DNA of 64,000 nucleotides from contig CAVXGZ010000003.1 in the NCBI GenBank assembly GCA_963761325.1, positions 895,846-959,845 of the forward strand, given 5' to 3'. Below, one piece after another: positions 54,462 through 62,376 of this stretch; the stretch's first letter is position 1; each line of letters starts with the position of its first letter. Under the pieces are notes generated by a model that searched no databases, was not told the DNA's origin, and saw nothing but the letters and a program-made list of their open reading frames with translations. This DNA comes from Streptantibioticus_C sp963761325. Its GTDB lineage: Bacteria > Actinomycetota > Actinomycetes > Streptomycetales > Streptomycetaceae. The translations under genes and the position numbers were made by a program.

Positions 54462-54752
54462 ATGGCAGACCTTGTCATATCCGACGCCGACCTCCAGTTC
54501 CTGAAGCGGAGCTTACGTCTGGCGTTGAGTGATCTGGAGCCGCTGATCCGGGCGATCAGAAATGTCGACCACTCGTGCGTGGGCGTTCCGGCGGCGATGG
54601 ACGCCCTGAAGGCGTTCTCGGAAGCCCGATGCCGAGGCGTCGAGGTCCTGGGAGAGGGTCTGGCCGGCTTGGCGCAATCGACCGACTCCGTTCGCGAAGG
54701 AATGACGGCCGCAGACCTCCTCTTGAGCGAAGAAGCGCAGGGCGGGTTGTGA
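54462..54752 (+). CDS. small helical partner protein of the EndoU operon (WXG100-like)
   Basis: The 96-residue helical protein begins MADLVISDADLQFLKRSLRLAL and has the size of a WXG100/ESAT-6 partner, though no WXG is present. A TTA codon (54513-54515, residue 18) suggests dependence on bldA tRNA-Leu. Its stop overlaps the next gene's GTG (GTGA), so the two are coupled. It is probably the secretion or folding partner of the toxin; this is inferred from context. Confidence 0.7.
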   Translation: MADLVISDADLQFLKRSLRLALSDLEPLIRAIRNVDHSCVGVPAAMDALKAFSEARCRGVEVLGEGLAGLAQSTDSVREGMTAADLLLSEEAQGGL

Positions 54753-55888
54753 CGCGGAACCGTGACGCCGCCGCGGAGTCGATCTGCCCTGGAGAACCCG
54801 GCGAAGTCAGATCGGCTGCCAAGCGCTGGCACGACGCCGCAGCCCTGCTCAGCGGCGTTCGAACCCGCCTTGACGGTGCCAACGGAGCGGCAGACCGCTG
54901 GCAGGGACACGCCGCCGAAGCCTTTCGCAACGCCTTCCACCGGCATCGCTCCGGAACGCACCTACTGCGCCGCCTGTGTGAAGCGAACGCCGAGTTGCTG
55001 CTCCAATGGGCACATCGACTGGAGGCGTTCCAAGCCGAGGCGGCCACGGTAGCGACCCATCTCGATCTCACCAGCCAGGCTCTGGAGTCCGCTCTTACGT
55101 CCGGGCATGCCGATGACCCGGACCACAATGCCGTCGTCCAGGGGCACCGGGCCGGCATTGAGCGACTGACTTCGGTTTCCTCGGATCTTCACGACCGGTA
55201 CCTGGCTGCCGGAGCGGCGTTGGCTGCCCAGATCGTGGCGTTGGAACTTCCCGGCGAGGCTTCGGTAAGTCCTTCGATCGCCACAGGCGGTTTGTCGACG
55301 ATGATGACCGTGGCCCCGAGCGACGGGAATCCCTGGGACAACCTTCCTGGAGGCCCTGACCCGGCCAACATCACCAGTACTGAGGCACGGTCGCACATCG
55401 TCTGGGGAGACGGCGAGACCGGAGGTCACTCCTACCGGGCGGGGATGCCAGACAAGACCGTCTTCCCCGAGAGCTGGGGCGACGACAAGATCATGAAGGA
55501 GGTCCAATCCGTAGCGCGGAATCCCGACGAAACGCCGGTCTGGCAGGACGACCACGGGACGTACCTGGTGACGGGCACACGCGATGGGGTGACGATGGAC
55601 GTCGCCGTGGACGAGGACGGCAATGTCGTCACCGCCTACCCGACCGCTGGACCAGGAGTGTGCGTCACCGACGACGAGGGCGATCCGCACCCATTGGCCG
55701 ACCAGGACGCGAGCGACTGGGCGGAGGCGGACCAGCAGGCGCAGGACGAGAGCGAGGATCAGGCGGCCGCGATCGCCCAAACCGAGATCACAGCGGAGGA
55801 ACAAGCGATGGCGGCAGCCCAGTTGCAGGAAGCGGAGGCGGAAGCCTTGGCGATCGCGGAGGCCGAAGGGATGGTGGACGACGAATGA
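54749..55888 (+). CDS. WxG-type polymorphic toxin with EndoU RNase domain
   Basis: The 379-residue protein has an N-terminal helical region with a WQG turn (51-53). An EndoU nuclease domain follows at ~213-300: SHIVWGDGETGGH with a catalytic His candidate at 227, DKTVFPESWGDDKIM with Lys at 236, VTGTRDGVTMDVAVDEDG and VVTAYPT. EndoU domains cleave RNA, often tRNA, in contact-dependent competition. Residues ~305-379 are an acidic Glu/Gln/Ala coiled tail (e.g. AEAEALAIAEAEG), unusual because toxin domains are normally C-terminal. The next gene overlaps by ATGA. Confidence 0.85.
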   Translation: MTRNRDAAAESICPGEPGEVRSAAKRWHDAAALLSGVRTRLDGANGAADRWQGHAAEAFRNAFHRHRSGTHLLRRLCEANAELLLQWAHRLEAFQAEAATVATHLDLTSQALESALTSGHADDPDHNAVVQGHRAGIERLTSVSSDLHDRYLAAGAALAAQIVALELPGEASVSPSIATGGLSTMMTVAPSDGNPWDNLPGGPDPANITSTEARSHIVWGDGETGGHSYRAGMPDKTVFPESWGDDKIMKEVQSVARNPDETPVWQDDHGTYLVTGTRDGVTMDVAVDEDGNVVTAYPTAGPGVCVTDDEGDPHPLADQDASDWAEADQQAQDESEDQAAAIAQTEITAEEQAMAAAQLQEAEAEALAIAEAEGMVDDE

Positions 55889-56244
55889 CGGCCGATCACG
55901 GAAACGACGAGGGCCGCCCCCCGCGTCCGACGCCGGAGCAACGGCAGAAGTGGGCCGCCATCCGACGACAGGGCGGGGAACTGCTCGACCGGCTGTCCGA
56001 CCGGCTGCCGGAGGAGCAGCTGACGACCTACCGCAAGTTCCACTTCGTCGGCGAACTCGGGCTCCTGGCGAACGGCATCGCTGCCACCCTGGTCAACAGA
56101 CACATCCCAGTGACCCCGGACGAGAAGGAAGCGCTGCGAGAGCTGCTCTACGCCTTCTCCCTCCCCCAGAAGCACTACCGGTACATCACCAGTCGCGACC
56201 AGGTCCTGGACTCCCTCCACATCACCGAATCCGGTCAGCGATAA
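55885..56244 (+). CDS. candidate EndoU immunity protein
   Basis: The 119-residue mainly helical protein (KWAAIRRQGGELLDRLSD; FHFVGELGLLANGIAATLVNR) is coupled to the toxin gene by an ATGA overlap. Position, size and absence of known domains fit an immunity protein. No recognised immunity family. The operon ends here and a 302-bp spacer follows. Confidence 0.72.
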   Translation: MTADHGNDEGRPPRPTPEQRQKWAAIRRQGGELLDRLSDRLPEEQLTTYRKFHFVGELGLLANGIAATLVNRHIPVTPDEKEALRELLYAFSLPQKHYRYITSRDQVLDSLHITESGQR

Positions 56245-56546
56245 CCTCCGGCCCAACCACGTCGATGTGCAGGCGTCAGAGCCTTCACGGTGGTCCGCCC
56301 GGCGCGATGATTCGTGAGACGTGGCGGACGTCAGGGCGGCGATTCTCGTTGCCGCACTGCAGCCGTGCGGATTTCGGCCCCGAAGAATACGGGTGCGGGG
56401 GCGGCGGGTCGCCTGCTACCGTCCCGCTCCCGTCGTCCGCGACCGGGCCCATCGCCCTCGACCCGAGAAGGTGCATCGCATGAAGGTTCGACCGAGCTCC
56501 GACGCATCCCGTCCGTTGCACAAGGACTCAAGGAGCCCGTTCACCG
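56245..56546. other. intergenic region before the methyltransferase gene
   Basis: The spacer shows no gene and no strong hairpin. The downstream ATG at 56547 has only a weak purine-rich site. Several short frames are GC-biased shadows. Confidence 0.4.
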
Positions 56547-57353
56547 ATGTCGGACATCGCATCGACAACTTCGAACAACGATCTCACTAGCCGCCTGACG
56601 CACCCCCGATACCCGCGCAGCAACCGCTACGACGTGGGCTGGACCATCGAGAACCAGATGGGCCCGCACGCGCTGTGGCTGCTGGAGTGGCTGGCGCCCG
56701 CGCTCGGTCTGGAGGAGCTGCGCCCCGGAGCCCGCGTCCTCGACCTCGGCTGCGGCCGCGCCATGACGTCGGTCTTCCTCGCCAGGGAGTACGACGTCCA
56801 GGTCACCGCCGCCGACCTGTGGGTGAAGCCCGACGAGAACACCGCGCGCATCGCCGAGGCGGGCCTCAGCGACCGCGTCCTGCCGGTGTTCGCCGAGGCG
56901 CACGACCTGCCGTTCGGCGAAGCCTGCTTCGACGCGATCGTCAGCATCGACGCGTACCACTACTTCGGCACGAACGACCTCTACCTGCCCACCCTCACCC
57001 GTCTGCTGAAGCCCGGCGGCCGGATCGGCGTCGTCGTACCGTCCCTCCGGGAGGAACCGGAGGGCACCGAGCCGCCCGAACACCTGAAGCCGTACTGGGA
57101 ACCGGACTTCTGGACGTTCCACTCTCCCGCCTGGTGGCAGCGCAACTGGACGCGCACCGGAGCCGTGGAGGTCGAGGCCGCCGACTGGCAACCCGACGGC
57201 TGGCGCGACTGGCTCCTGTGGTGCGAGGTGTGCGCCGAACACAGTCCGAACGACTGGATGGCACGCATGTCCCGCGAATCCGCGGACCTCATACGCACCG
57301 ACGAAGGCCGCGCACTGGGCTTCGCACGAGTCGTCGGTCGGCGTCTCCCGTAA
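56547..57353 (+). CDS. class I SAM-dependent methyltransferase
   Basis: The 268-residue protein has motif I VLDLGCGRAMTSVFLA (~residue 64), VTAADLWVKPDENT as acidic loop, and DAIVSIDAYHYFG near motif IV. The aromatic-rich C-terminal half (FWTFHSPAWWQRNWTRTG) may shape a substrate pocket. It resembles small-molecule methyltransferases; the substrate is unknown. A strong terminator follows. Confidence 0.87.
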   Translation: MSDIASTTSNNDLTSRLTHPRYPRSNRYDVGWTIENQMGPHALWLLEWLAPALGLEELRPGARVLDLGCGRAMTSVFLAREYDVQVTAADLWVKPDENTARIAEAGLSDRVLPVFAEAHDLPFGEACFDAIVSIDAYHYFGTNDLYLPTLTRLLKPGGRIGVVVPSLREEPEGTEPPEHLKPYWEPDFWTFHSPAWWQRNWTRTGAVEVEAADWQPDGWRDWLLWCEVCAEHSPNDWMARMSRESADLIRTDEGRALGFARVVGRRLP

Positions 57354-57367
57354 GTGCAGCCGTCCGG

Positions 57368-57399
57368 GCCGGCCTGATCATCCCGTTGATCAGGCCGGC
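57368..57399 (+). terminator. perfect 13-bp terminator hairpin
   Basis: GCCGGCCTGATCA and TGATCAGGCCGGC flank a six-base loop, starting 15 bases after the methyltransferase stop. Confidence 0.8.
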
Positions 57400-57494
57400 A
57401 CGGGCTGGTTCCCCGGCTCGGCGGCCAGGAACCGGAATACCGAGCGCGCTGGGGCAGGACACGACAGCCGCCAACCGCCAAGCCCGGAAACCAC

Positions 57495-57527
57495 GAAGCC
57501 CCGAACCATCATCCGGTTCGGGGCTTC
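57495..57527 (-). terminator. hairpin downstream of the tRNA-Thr fragment
   Basis: GAAGCCCCGAACC and GGTTCGGGGCTTC form a perfect 13-bp stem with a seven-base loop. It lies 16 bases beyond the 3' end of the tRNA-Thr remnant on the same strand, the usual position of a tRNA transcription terminator. Confidence 0.75.
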
Positions 57528-57542
57528 TGCCTGGTCAGACGT

Positions 57543-57585
57543 TGAGTCCCTGTCGAGTTCGAACCGACGACCCCGGCGTTACAAG
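57543..57585 (-). tRNA. 3'-half remnant of tRNA-Thr(UGU), probable att site
   Basis: On the minus strand the anticodon loop CTTGTAA (57579-57585) is followed by exact tRNA spacing: anticodon-stem CGCCG, variable GGGTC, T-stem GTCGG, T-loop TTCGAAC, T-stem TCGAC, and acceptor AGGGACT. The bases 5' of the loop (TCGAA) cannot pair with CGCCG, so the 5' half is missing. This is the typical trace left at the distal end of an element integrated into a tRNA 3' end. Confidence 0.75.
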
Positions 57586-58076
57586 TTCGATTCGGCGGAT
57601 TTGGCGGTCCTGTTCGGCGATGCGGCCCCAGCGTCGGCGAGTTCAAGGGGAACGGCCCAGGTGCGCCGACATTCATGCCCGTTGATGTCAGTCGGCAGAC
57701 CGGTCAAAGCGATTAGGCTGGACCGGATTTGGGCGCTTATGCGCGATATGGCAAGCGATGGGCGTAGGCCGTCTCGCCTTCGCTGTGACGGCACCTTCGC
57801 CATCACCGTGTTCGGTGGCCAGAGGCGGAGCATCATACCTTAAAGATCTCGGAACGATGGCGCGATAAGCCTGTGAGTTGCCTCTCCCGTATGTACTCTG
57901 TATGGGCATGTGCATGCAATCGGGGGAGGGGTGCACATGGTGACGCTCCGTCGCGCGCGCCTGGAACGGTAAGGGGCCACTGCCTGGGAACCGGCCGACT
58001 TCCACAGCCGCGGGCAGCCGAGTGCCGCCCATCGCATCCGTCACCTCGCCACGACGGGAGTGGTGAATCCGCATTC
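57586..58076. other. gene-poor, lower-GC stretch at the island edge
   Basis: About 490 bp next to the tRNA remnant have clearly lower GC. Two overlapping opposite-strand frames (57601-57843 plus; 57579-57836 minus) have no start signals or recognisable sequence and are not called. The operon starting at 58077 has only a distant GGGAG. Confidence 0.4.
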
Positions 58077-58385
58077 ATGAGCGATCTCAAAGTATCCGAT
58101 GAGGCCGTGGCCGGCCTCCGATCGACCTTCTCTTCGATGACGAAGAAGTTAGAGGAGGTACTCAGCCGACTGCGCCATCAGGACTCGGAAGTACTAGGCG
58201 CCGCACCATTGGTCGACAAGTCACAGGACTTCGGCGCATCTTGGCGTTACGGCATCGGTCAACTCGGCTCCCACGCACACGAGTGTGACGAACTGCTCCG
58301 GAAGGTCTTGACGAAGTTCGGGCAGTTGGACGAGGAACTCGGCAACGCCCTGGCCAAGGCATCAGCCCAAAAGGGCCACCACTGA
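58077..58385 (+). CDS. WXG100-like small protein (island operon, gene 1)
   Basis: The 102-residue helical protein (MSDLKVSDEAVAGLRSTFSS; ASWRYGIGQLGSHA) has WXG100 size and heptad pattern. A TTA codon at 58149-58151 (residue 25) suggests bldA control. Its stop overlaps the next ATG (TGATG). It is likely the partner of the 432-residue protein for type VII-like export. Confidence 0.72.
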   Translation: MSDLKVSDEAVAGLRSTFSSMTKKLEEVLSRLRHQDSEVLGAAPLVDKSQDFGASWRYGIGQLGSHAHECDELLRKVLTKFGQLDEELGNALAKASAQKGHH

Positions 58386-59683
58386 TGGGCAGCCATAGCT
58401 TTCCCTGCCTCGGCTTCGACCCCTGCCCCGGCGAGGTGTCCGGCACCCAGGAGGAAGCCCGCGCCCTCAACACCGCTGCCGAGCTGCTGCGTCTCATCGT
58501 GAACGAGCTGACCAACGCGGACAGCAGCGGCTGGAAGGGCCGCACCGCGGACGCCATGCGGGCCCACCTGGAGCACGACGTCATTCCGCTTTACCGCAAG
58601 GCCATGGAGTCGTTCACCGAGGCTGCCGCAGTGCATCAGTCGTGGGTCGATCAACTAGCCGAGTTTCAGCGGCGGGCTGACGTCCTGGAGCGCCGGGCCG
58701 CCGAGGCTCAGCGGAACATGGCGTCGGCAACCGGCGCCGTGCACGCGTTTGACGACGACCACCACCACATCCAACCGGCTGGGGACACCTACATCGTCGC
58801 CGAAGCCTCAACCGGCCAGCCGGATCCGGCGGCTCGCTCCGCGGTCTCCCGGCTGGAGACCGCGCATGCCGACACACAGGCGGTGCACCAGGAAGCGGGC
58901 CGGTTGCACCACGAATACCTGAGTTCGGCACGACGGCTGTCGGGTCGGCTGAACACGGCTGGAGACATGGCTCCCAAGAAGCCGGGGTTTTGGGACAGCT
59001 TCGGACACAGCCTCGCCGGCGACTGGCACAGCGTGACCAACACCCTGGGTGAGGCGGGCGATTGGGCTGCCCACCTGGGCGAGGAGAGCTTCGACTGGGT
59101 GAAGGACCATGCCGGTGAGATAGGTGACCTGATGGGAGACCTCGCGGCATTTTGCGCGGTCGCAGGCCTGGCCATCGCCTGGATTCCCGGCGTGGACCTG
59201 TTGTCGATCCCGCTCGAAGCAATCGCTGGCGGCCTGGAAGTAGCCACGATGATCACTTCCGGGCTTGCTCTCGGTTTTCACGTTTGGGCGATGTCCGATG
59301 GCGACAAGGATATCGGGTGGGAAGATATCGCCATGGACGTCGCCGGCATGGCTTTTCCAGCCGGTGGGAAGGCCATCGAGGGAGGCATCGACTCGTTCAG
59401 AGAGGCACGAATCGCTGCCAAGGTCGTCGGCAACTTCGGTGAGGCCAGCCGCATTCTTGTGGGGCCTATGCACAATCTGCGGCTCGCACTCGACCTCGGA
59501 TGGTGGGGCGACAAGGTGGCAGGTGCCGGGACACTGGCCTACGGGGCCATCAAGCGCAGCCTGCACGAGCTCAACCCGATGGACTGGGGCCACGAGGGCG
59601 GGGCGGATGTCGCCGCTGCGTCACCCGTTCACGCGGTAGCCGGCAACTTCTTCGAGGCTGCGGGAGCGGGGGCGGCTGCATGA
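58385..59683 (+). CDS. WXG-type large effector candidate (island operon, gene 2)
   Basis: The 432-residue protein has an N-terminal helical WXG-like region with a WKG turn near residue 50 (SSGWKGRTADAMRAHL) and a long coiled region to ~185. Residues ~250-300 hold strongly hydrophobic stretches (AVAGLAIAWIPGVDLL; ATMITSGLALGFHVWAM) resembling pre-toxin regions. The last ~120 residues match no nuclease I know. It could be a new effector; this is inferred from layout. The next gene overlaps by ATGA. Confidence 0.68.
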   Translation: MGSHSFPCLGFDPCPGEVSGTQEEARALNTAAELLRLIVNELTNADSSGWKGRTADAMRAHLEHDVIPLYRKAMESFTEAAAVHQSWVDQLAEFQRRADVLERRAAEAQRNMASATGAVHAFDDDHHHIQPAGDTYIVAEASTGQPDPAARSAVSRLETAHADTQAVHQEAGRLHHEYLSSARRLSGRLNTAGDMAPKKPGFWDSFGHSLAGDWHSVTNTLGEAGDWAAHLGEESFDWVKDHAGEIGDLMGDLAAFCAVAGLAIAWIPGVDLLSIPLEAIAGGLEVATMITSGLALGFHVWAMSDGDKDIGWEDIAMDVAGMAFPAGGKAIEGGIDSFREARIAAKVVGNFGEASRILVGPMHNLRLALDLGWWGDKVAGAGTLAYGAIKRSLHELNPMDWGHEGGADVAAASPVHAVAGNFFEAAGAGAAA

Positions 59684-60333
59684 CGGGGGAGGCCTTGGCC
59701 GTCGGCCTGACGGCGGAGAAGGCGGCAGCGATCGACGCGGTTCCGGACGGTGCGAAGACCACTGCCCCGGGCGAGCAGGTGGCGATCGTCTTCCATCGGC
59801 CGCCGGGATTCCGTGAGATGACCGACGACGAGGAGCGCGGTGCTTGGCTGGGCGACCTGCCCGATGAGGCAGACGAGTCGCTGCGCCAAGCCGCCGTCCA
59901 GCTCAGGCAGATCGGCGTCGCGCACGTCTCGGTCTACGTGCTCAAGGTCGGCGCCAGTGTCACATCCGCGGCGTTGACCGTGGCCGTGATCCCCTGCCCG
60001 GCGGGTGCGGAATCGACCGCCGTCGCCGAACAGCTCGTCGAGTCGCTCGTCGGAACGGAAGCCCGAGTGCTGCGGATGCCGATCGGGCCGGTGGTCGGGG
60101 CGGTGTGCGGACGGTCGGTCAACCTCACGAACGAGGAACTCACACGGACGAGTGATGACGGTCCGTTGGACACCAGCGAATGGGAATTCGGCGAGTTCCG
60201 CGCATACGTCCCACTCCCCCAGCATGGCTGCATGGTCCTGCTCACCTTGAGCACGCCCATGGTCCCCGGCTGGGATGCATACGCACCGATGATGGCCGGT
60301 GTACTACGGACCCTCCGAATCGAGAAGAGCTGA
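59680..60333 (+). CDS. secretion-associated/immunity candidate (island operon, gene 3)
   Basis: The 217-residue protein has an alpha/beta character with IGVAHVSVYVLKVGASVTSA and YVPLPQHGCMVLLTLSTP. It resembles actinobacterial proteins encoded beside WXG genes. Overlap with the effector gene (ATGA) argues for a functional link, either immunity or chaperone. No recognised family. Confidence 0.62.
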   Translation: MTGEALAVGLTAEKAAAIDAVPDGAKTTAPGEQVAIVFHRPPGFREMTDDEERGAWLGDLPDEADESLRQAAVQLRQIGVAHVSVYVLKVGASVTSAALTVAVIPCPAGAESTAVAEQLVESLVGTEARVLRMPIGPVVGAVCGRSVNLTNEELTRTSDDGPLDTSEWEFGEFRAYVPLPQHGCMVLLTLSTPMVPGWDAYAPMMAGVLRTLRIEKS

Positions 60334-60337
60334 CGCG

Positions 60338-60832
60338 ATGCAACTCCACGACAATCCGAAAGCGGTGGCCGAGGCGGCCCGGATCAAGGCGGAGAAAGGG
60401 TTCGATCCGCTCGACTACAACGTTGTGAACGCGGCAGTGTCGAAGTACAGAAGGTATTTCTGGACAAAGCTGGGGTGGGGTGTCCTGTTCGGCGTGCCGT
60501 TCGCAGTCGGGTGTATCACGATCGCCGCGGGCATCGGCGTACACCGATCGGGCGGCGTAGTATTTGGCCTCGTCGGAGCAGCCGTGCTTTTCGGGATCGC
60601 ATGGTTTCCCGGAGGATGGGGGTATCGGCGGGCCTATCGCCGGCACCGGGATACCACGATGCGGGTCATCAACGGCTATGTGCTTTGCCTGCACGCTGCG
60701 TACGACGATCCGGAGGAAGCTCGGCGCGAGGAGATGCGGTGGCGACAAGCTCATCGATTGTGGTACTCGCAAACCGCGCGAGGACGGCGCCCGGAGGGAG
60801 TCTCGTCCCACCGGAAACACGTGACGAGGTGA
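60338..60832 (+). CDS. two-helix membrane protein (island operon, gene 4)
   Basis: The 164-residue protein has two hydrophobic segments (~46-66 and ~71-92; WGVLFGVPFAVGCITIAAG and GVVFGLVGAAVLFGIAWF) and a basic C-terminus. It starts four bases after the previous stop. Membrane topology is compatible with an immunity protein against a membrane-acting effector or with a secretion accessory; neither is shown. Confidence 0.65.
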   Translation: MQLHDNPKAVAEAARIKAEKGFDPLDYNVVNAAVSKYRRYFWTKLGWGVLFGVPFAVGCITIAAGIGVHRSGGVVFGLVGAAVLFGIAWFPGGWGYRRAYRRHRDTTMRVINGYVLCLHAAYDDPEEARREEMRWRQAHRLWYSQTARGRRPEGVSSHRKHVTR

Positions 60833-60946
60833 CGGGCCGTCCAGTTCGCGGAGGGAGGTTGCTGGCGGGAGCGGTGTGCAGTCGATCCCCGACGATGCTC
60901 TCGGGTGTCCGTGGCGTACCGCCCCAACTGGTGCGGCCCGCACGTA

Positions 60947-61180
60947 CTACCGGTCGTGGAGGACGGTGGGGCGGGTGACGGGGACGACTGTGAGGAGGTC
61001 GTCGAGCCCTTTGTAGTCCTCGGGGTTGGTGGTGAAGAGAGGCAGTTCTTCGGCGATGGTGATGGCGGCGATCATGAGGTCGGCGACTCGGCGGCGGGGT
61101 TTGCGGCCGGCGCCGATCACGGCTGCGCAAACCCTGCCGTAGATGCGGGCGGCTTCGGCGTCGAAGGGGATGGGGTCGAA
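60947..61180 (-). pseudogene. VapC-like PIN-domain toxin, N-terminally truncated
   Basis: The last ~78 residues read FDPIPFDAEAARIYGRVCAAV, RRRVADLMIAAITIAEELPL and TTNPEDYKGLDDLLTVVPV, the C-terminal half of VapC PIN ribonucleases, including acidic residues of the active site. The N-terminal half with the first catalytic Asp is missing; upstream sequence is unrelated. No VapB antitoxin gene is adjacent. Confidence 0.72.
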
Positions 61181-61202
61181 CACACAGATGGCGGTGTGTG
61201 TG

Positions 61203-61963
61203 GGTGAGTCGCTGGTGGAGCGGGGCGGGTTGGATCTGCCGGATGTGTTCGCGCGGTTCCGGCGGTGGGCTGCGGCCGATCCGAAGGACTCGGGTTGCAG
61301 ACCGAGGACGTGCTGACCAACGGCCTGCCGTGGGACCGCGCGGCCGATGAGCACTTCCGGACCAATCAACGTGCCGCCGGTAACGGTGCGTTGATGCGGG
61401 CGGCCACGTCCGGTGGTGTACTTCGCCGCGCGGCGCGCTCCGATGCGGCCACCATGGAGGCCGGGCGGCGGCGGGGCGGTGGCGGTTCGGCCTCACCCAC
61501 GGGGATCCGGCCGTCTGGGAGGGCACCGCGATCTTCCACGAGTTGCTGCGCACCGCGCTGGACGGTGCCGACCCGGTCTGGCGCCGTCCCCGCCACGCTG
61601 GCCGCGACTCGTCCCGGTCACCCGGAGCGGTACGCGACCGTACTGGCCCCGGACTGGCGGCCCGAGCAGGCGACGGAGTTCAACGGCGCCGTCTGGCCCC
61701 GCCTCGGCTCAGCCGTCTGGGCGGTGCGGACCACCGGTTCCTACGAGGAAGCGGTACGCGCCGCGATCGACCTGGGCGGCGACACCGACACCGTGGCCGC
61801 CGTCACCGGCGCTCTGGCCGGCGCGGTCCATGGAGCGCAAGCCATCCCCGTCCGCTGGACCACGCCCCTTCACGTCCCGTTGCCGGGCTCCGGCGGACGG
61901 GTGCTCCGCTTCTCCGACCTGCTGGCTCTGGCCGGCCACTTGGCTGACGGCGCGGAAAGGTGA
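61203..61963 (+). pseudogene. ADP-ribosylglycohydrolase family gene, 5'-truncated and frameshifted
   Basis: Homologous segments run through three frames: GESLVERGGLDLPDVFARF (61203 frame), LQTEDVLTNGLPWDRAADE (frame shift near 61,290), FGLTHGDPAVWEGTAIFHEL (frame shift before 61,483), then VWPRLGSAVWAVRTTGSYEEA and the metal-site GGDTDTVAAVTGALAGA to the stop at 61963. The N-terminal third is missing. It abuts the truncated VapC, so a recombination joint probably removed the starts of both. Confidence 0.78.
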
Positions 61964-62376
61964 TCACCGGTAGCGGTCCACCCCAACGGCGGCAACGACC
62001 CGACGGCTACGTCGGCAACAACGGCTGACACAACGAGGTGGTTTGTGGCTGGTGGCCGTGTCCTGGTGGGGAGTTGAAGGGACGCCACCCACCGGCCGGT
62101 GGAGATGGCGCCCGGCTCGGTGCTGCGGCTCGACGGCCGCACGCCGCACGCCGCACGTCGCCGGGGCCGGGGCCGGGGCCGACGCCGGGCCGGGCCCGTT
62201 CCACGGCTTCGTCGCGGGCCGGCGCCCCCGGGAGTGACCGGCGGACCGGACAGCCGGTGCGATACCGGCCGGAAAACAGCGGGGAATTGAGAGCCAGGGG
62301 GCCTAACATTCCCCTGGCGCCCGTGACGCGTGCACCTCAAGCAGCCGCGCGCGGGCCCGCATGAGGGGGGAACCAC
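61964..62376. other. intergenic region with GC repeats and an inverted repeat
   Basis: About 410 bp. GGGGCC is repeated three times near 62161-62180 within a CCG-rich tract that shows no convincing protein. CCAGGGG-N10-CCCCTGG (62294-62317) is a perfect inverted repeat enclosing TAACAT, a -10 candidate for the secreted protein gene at 62377. Confidence 0.5.

Noticed and set aside
57579..57843. Opposing short frames beside the tRNA-Thr remnant
   Set aside because: Neither has a start signal or recognisable sequence; they overlap each other almost completely, so no choice can be made.
62150..62190. GGGGCC tandem repeat
   Set aside because: Only three units in GC-rich noncoding DNA; probably replication slippage.
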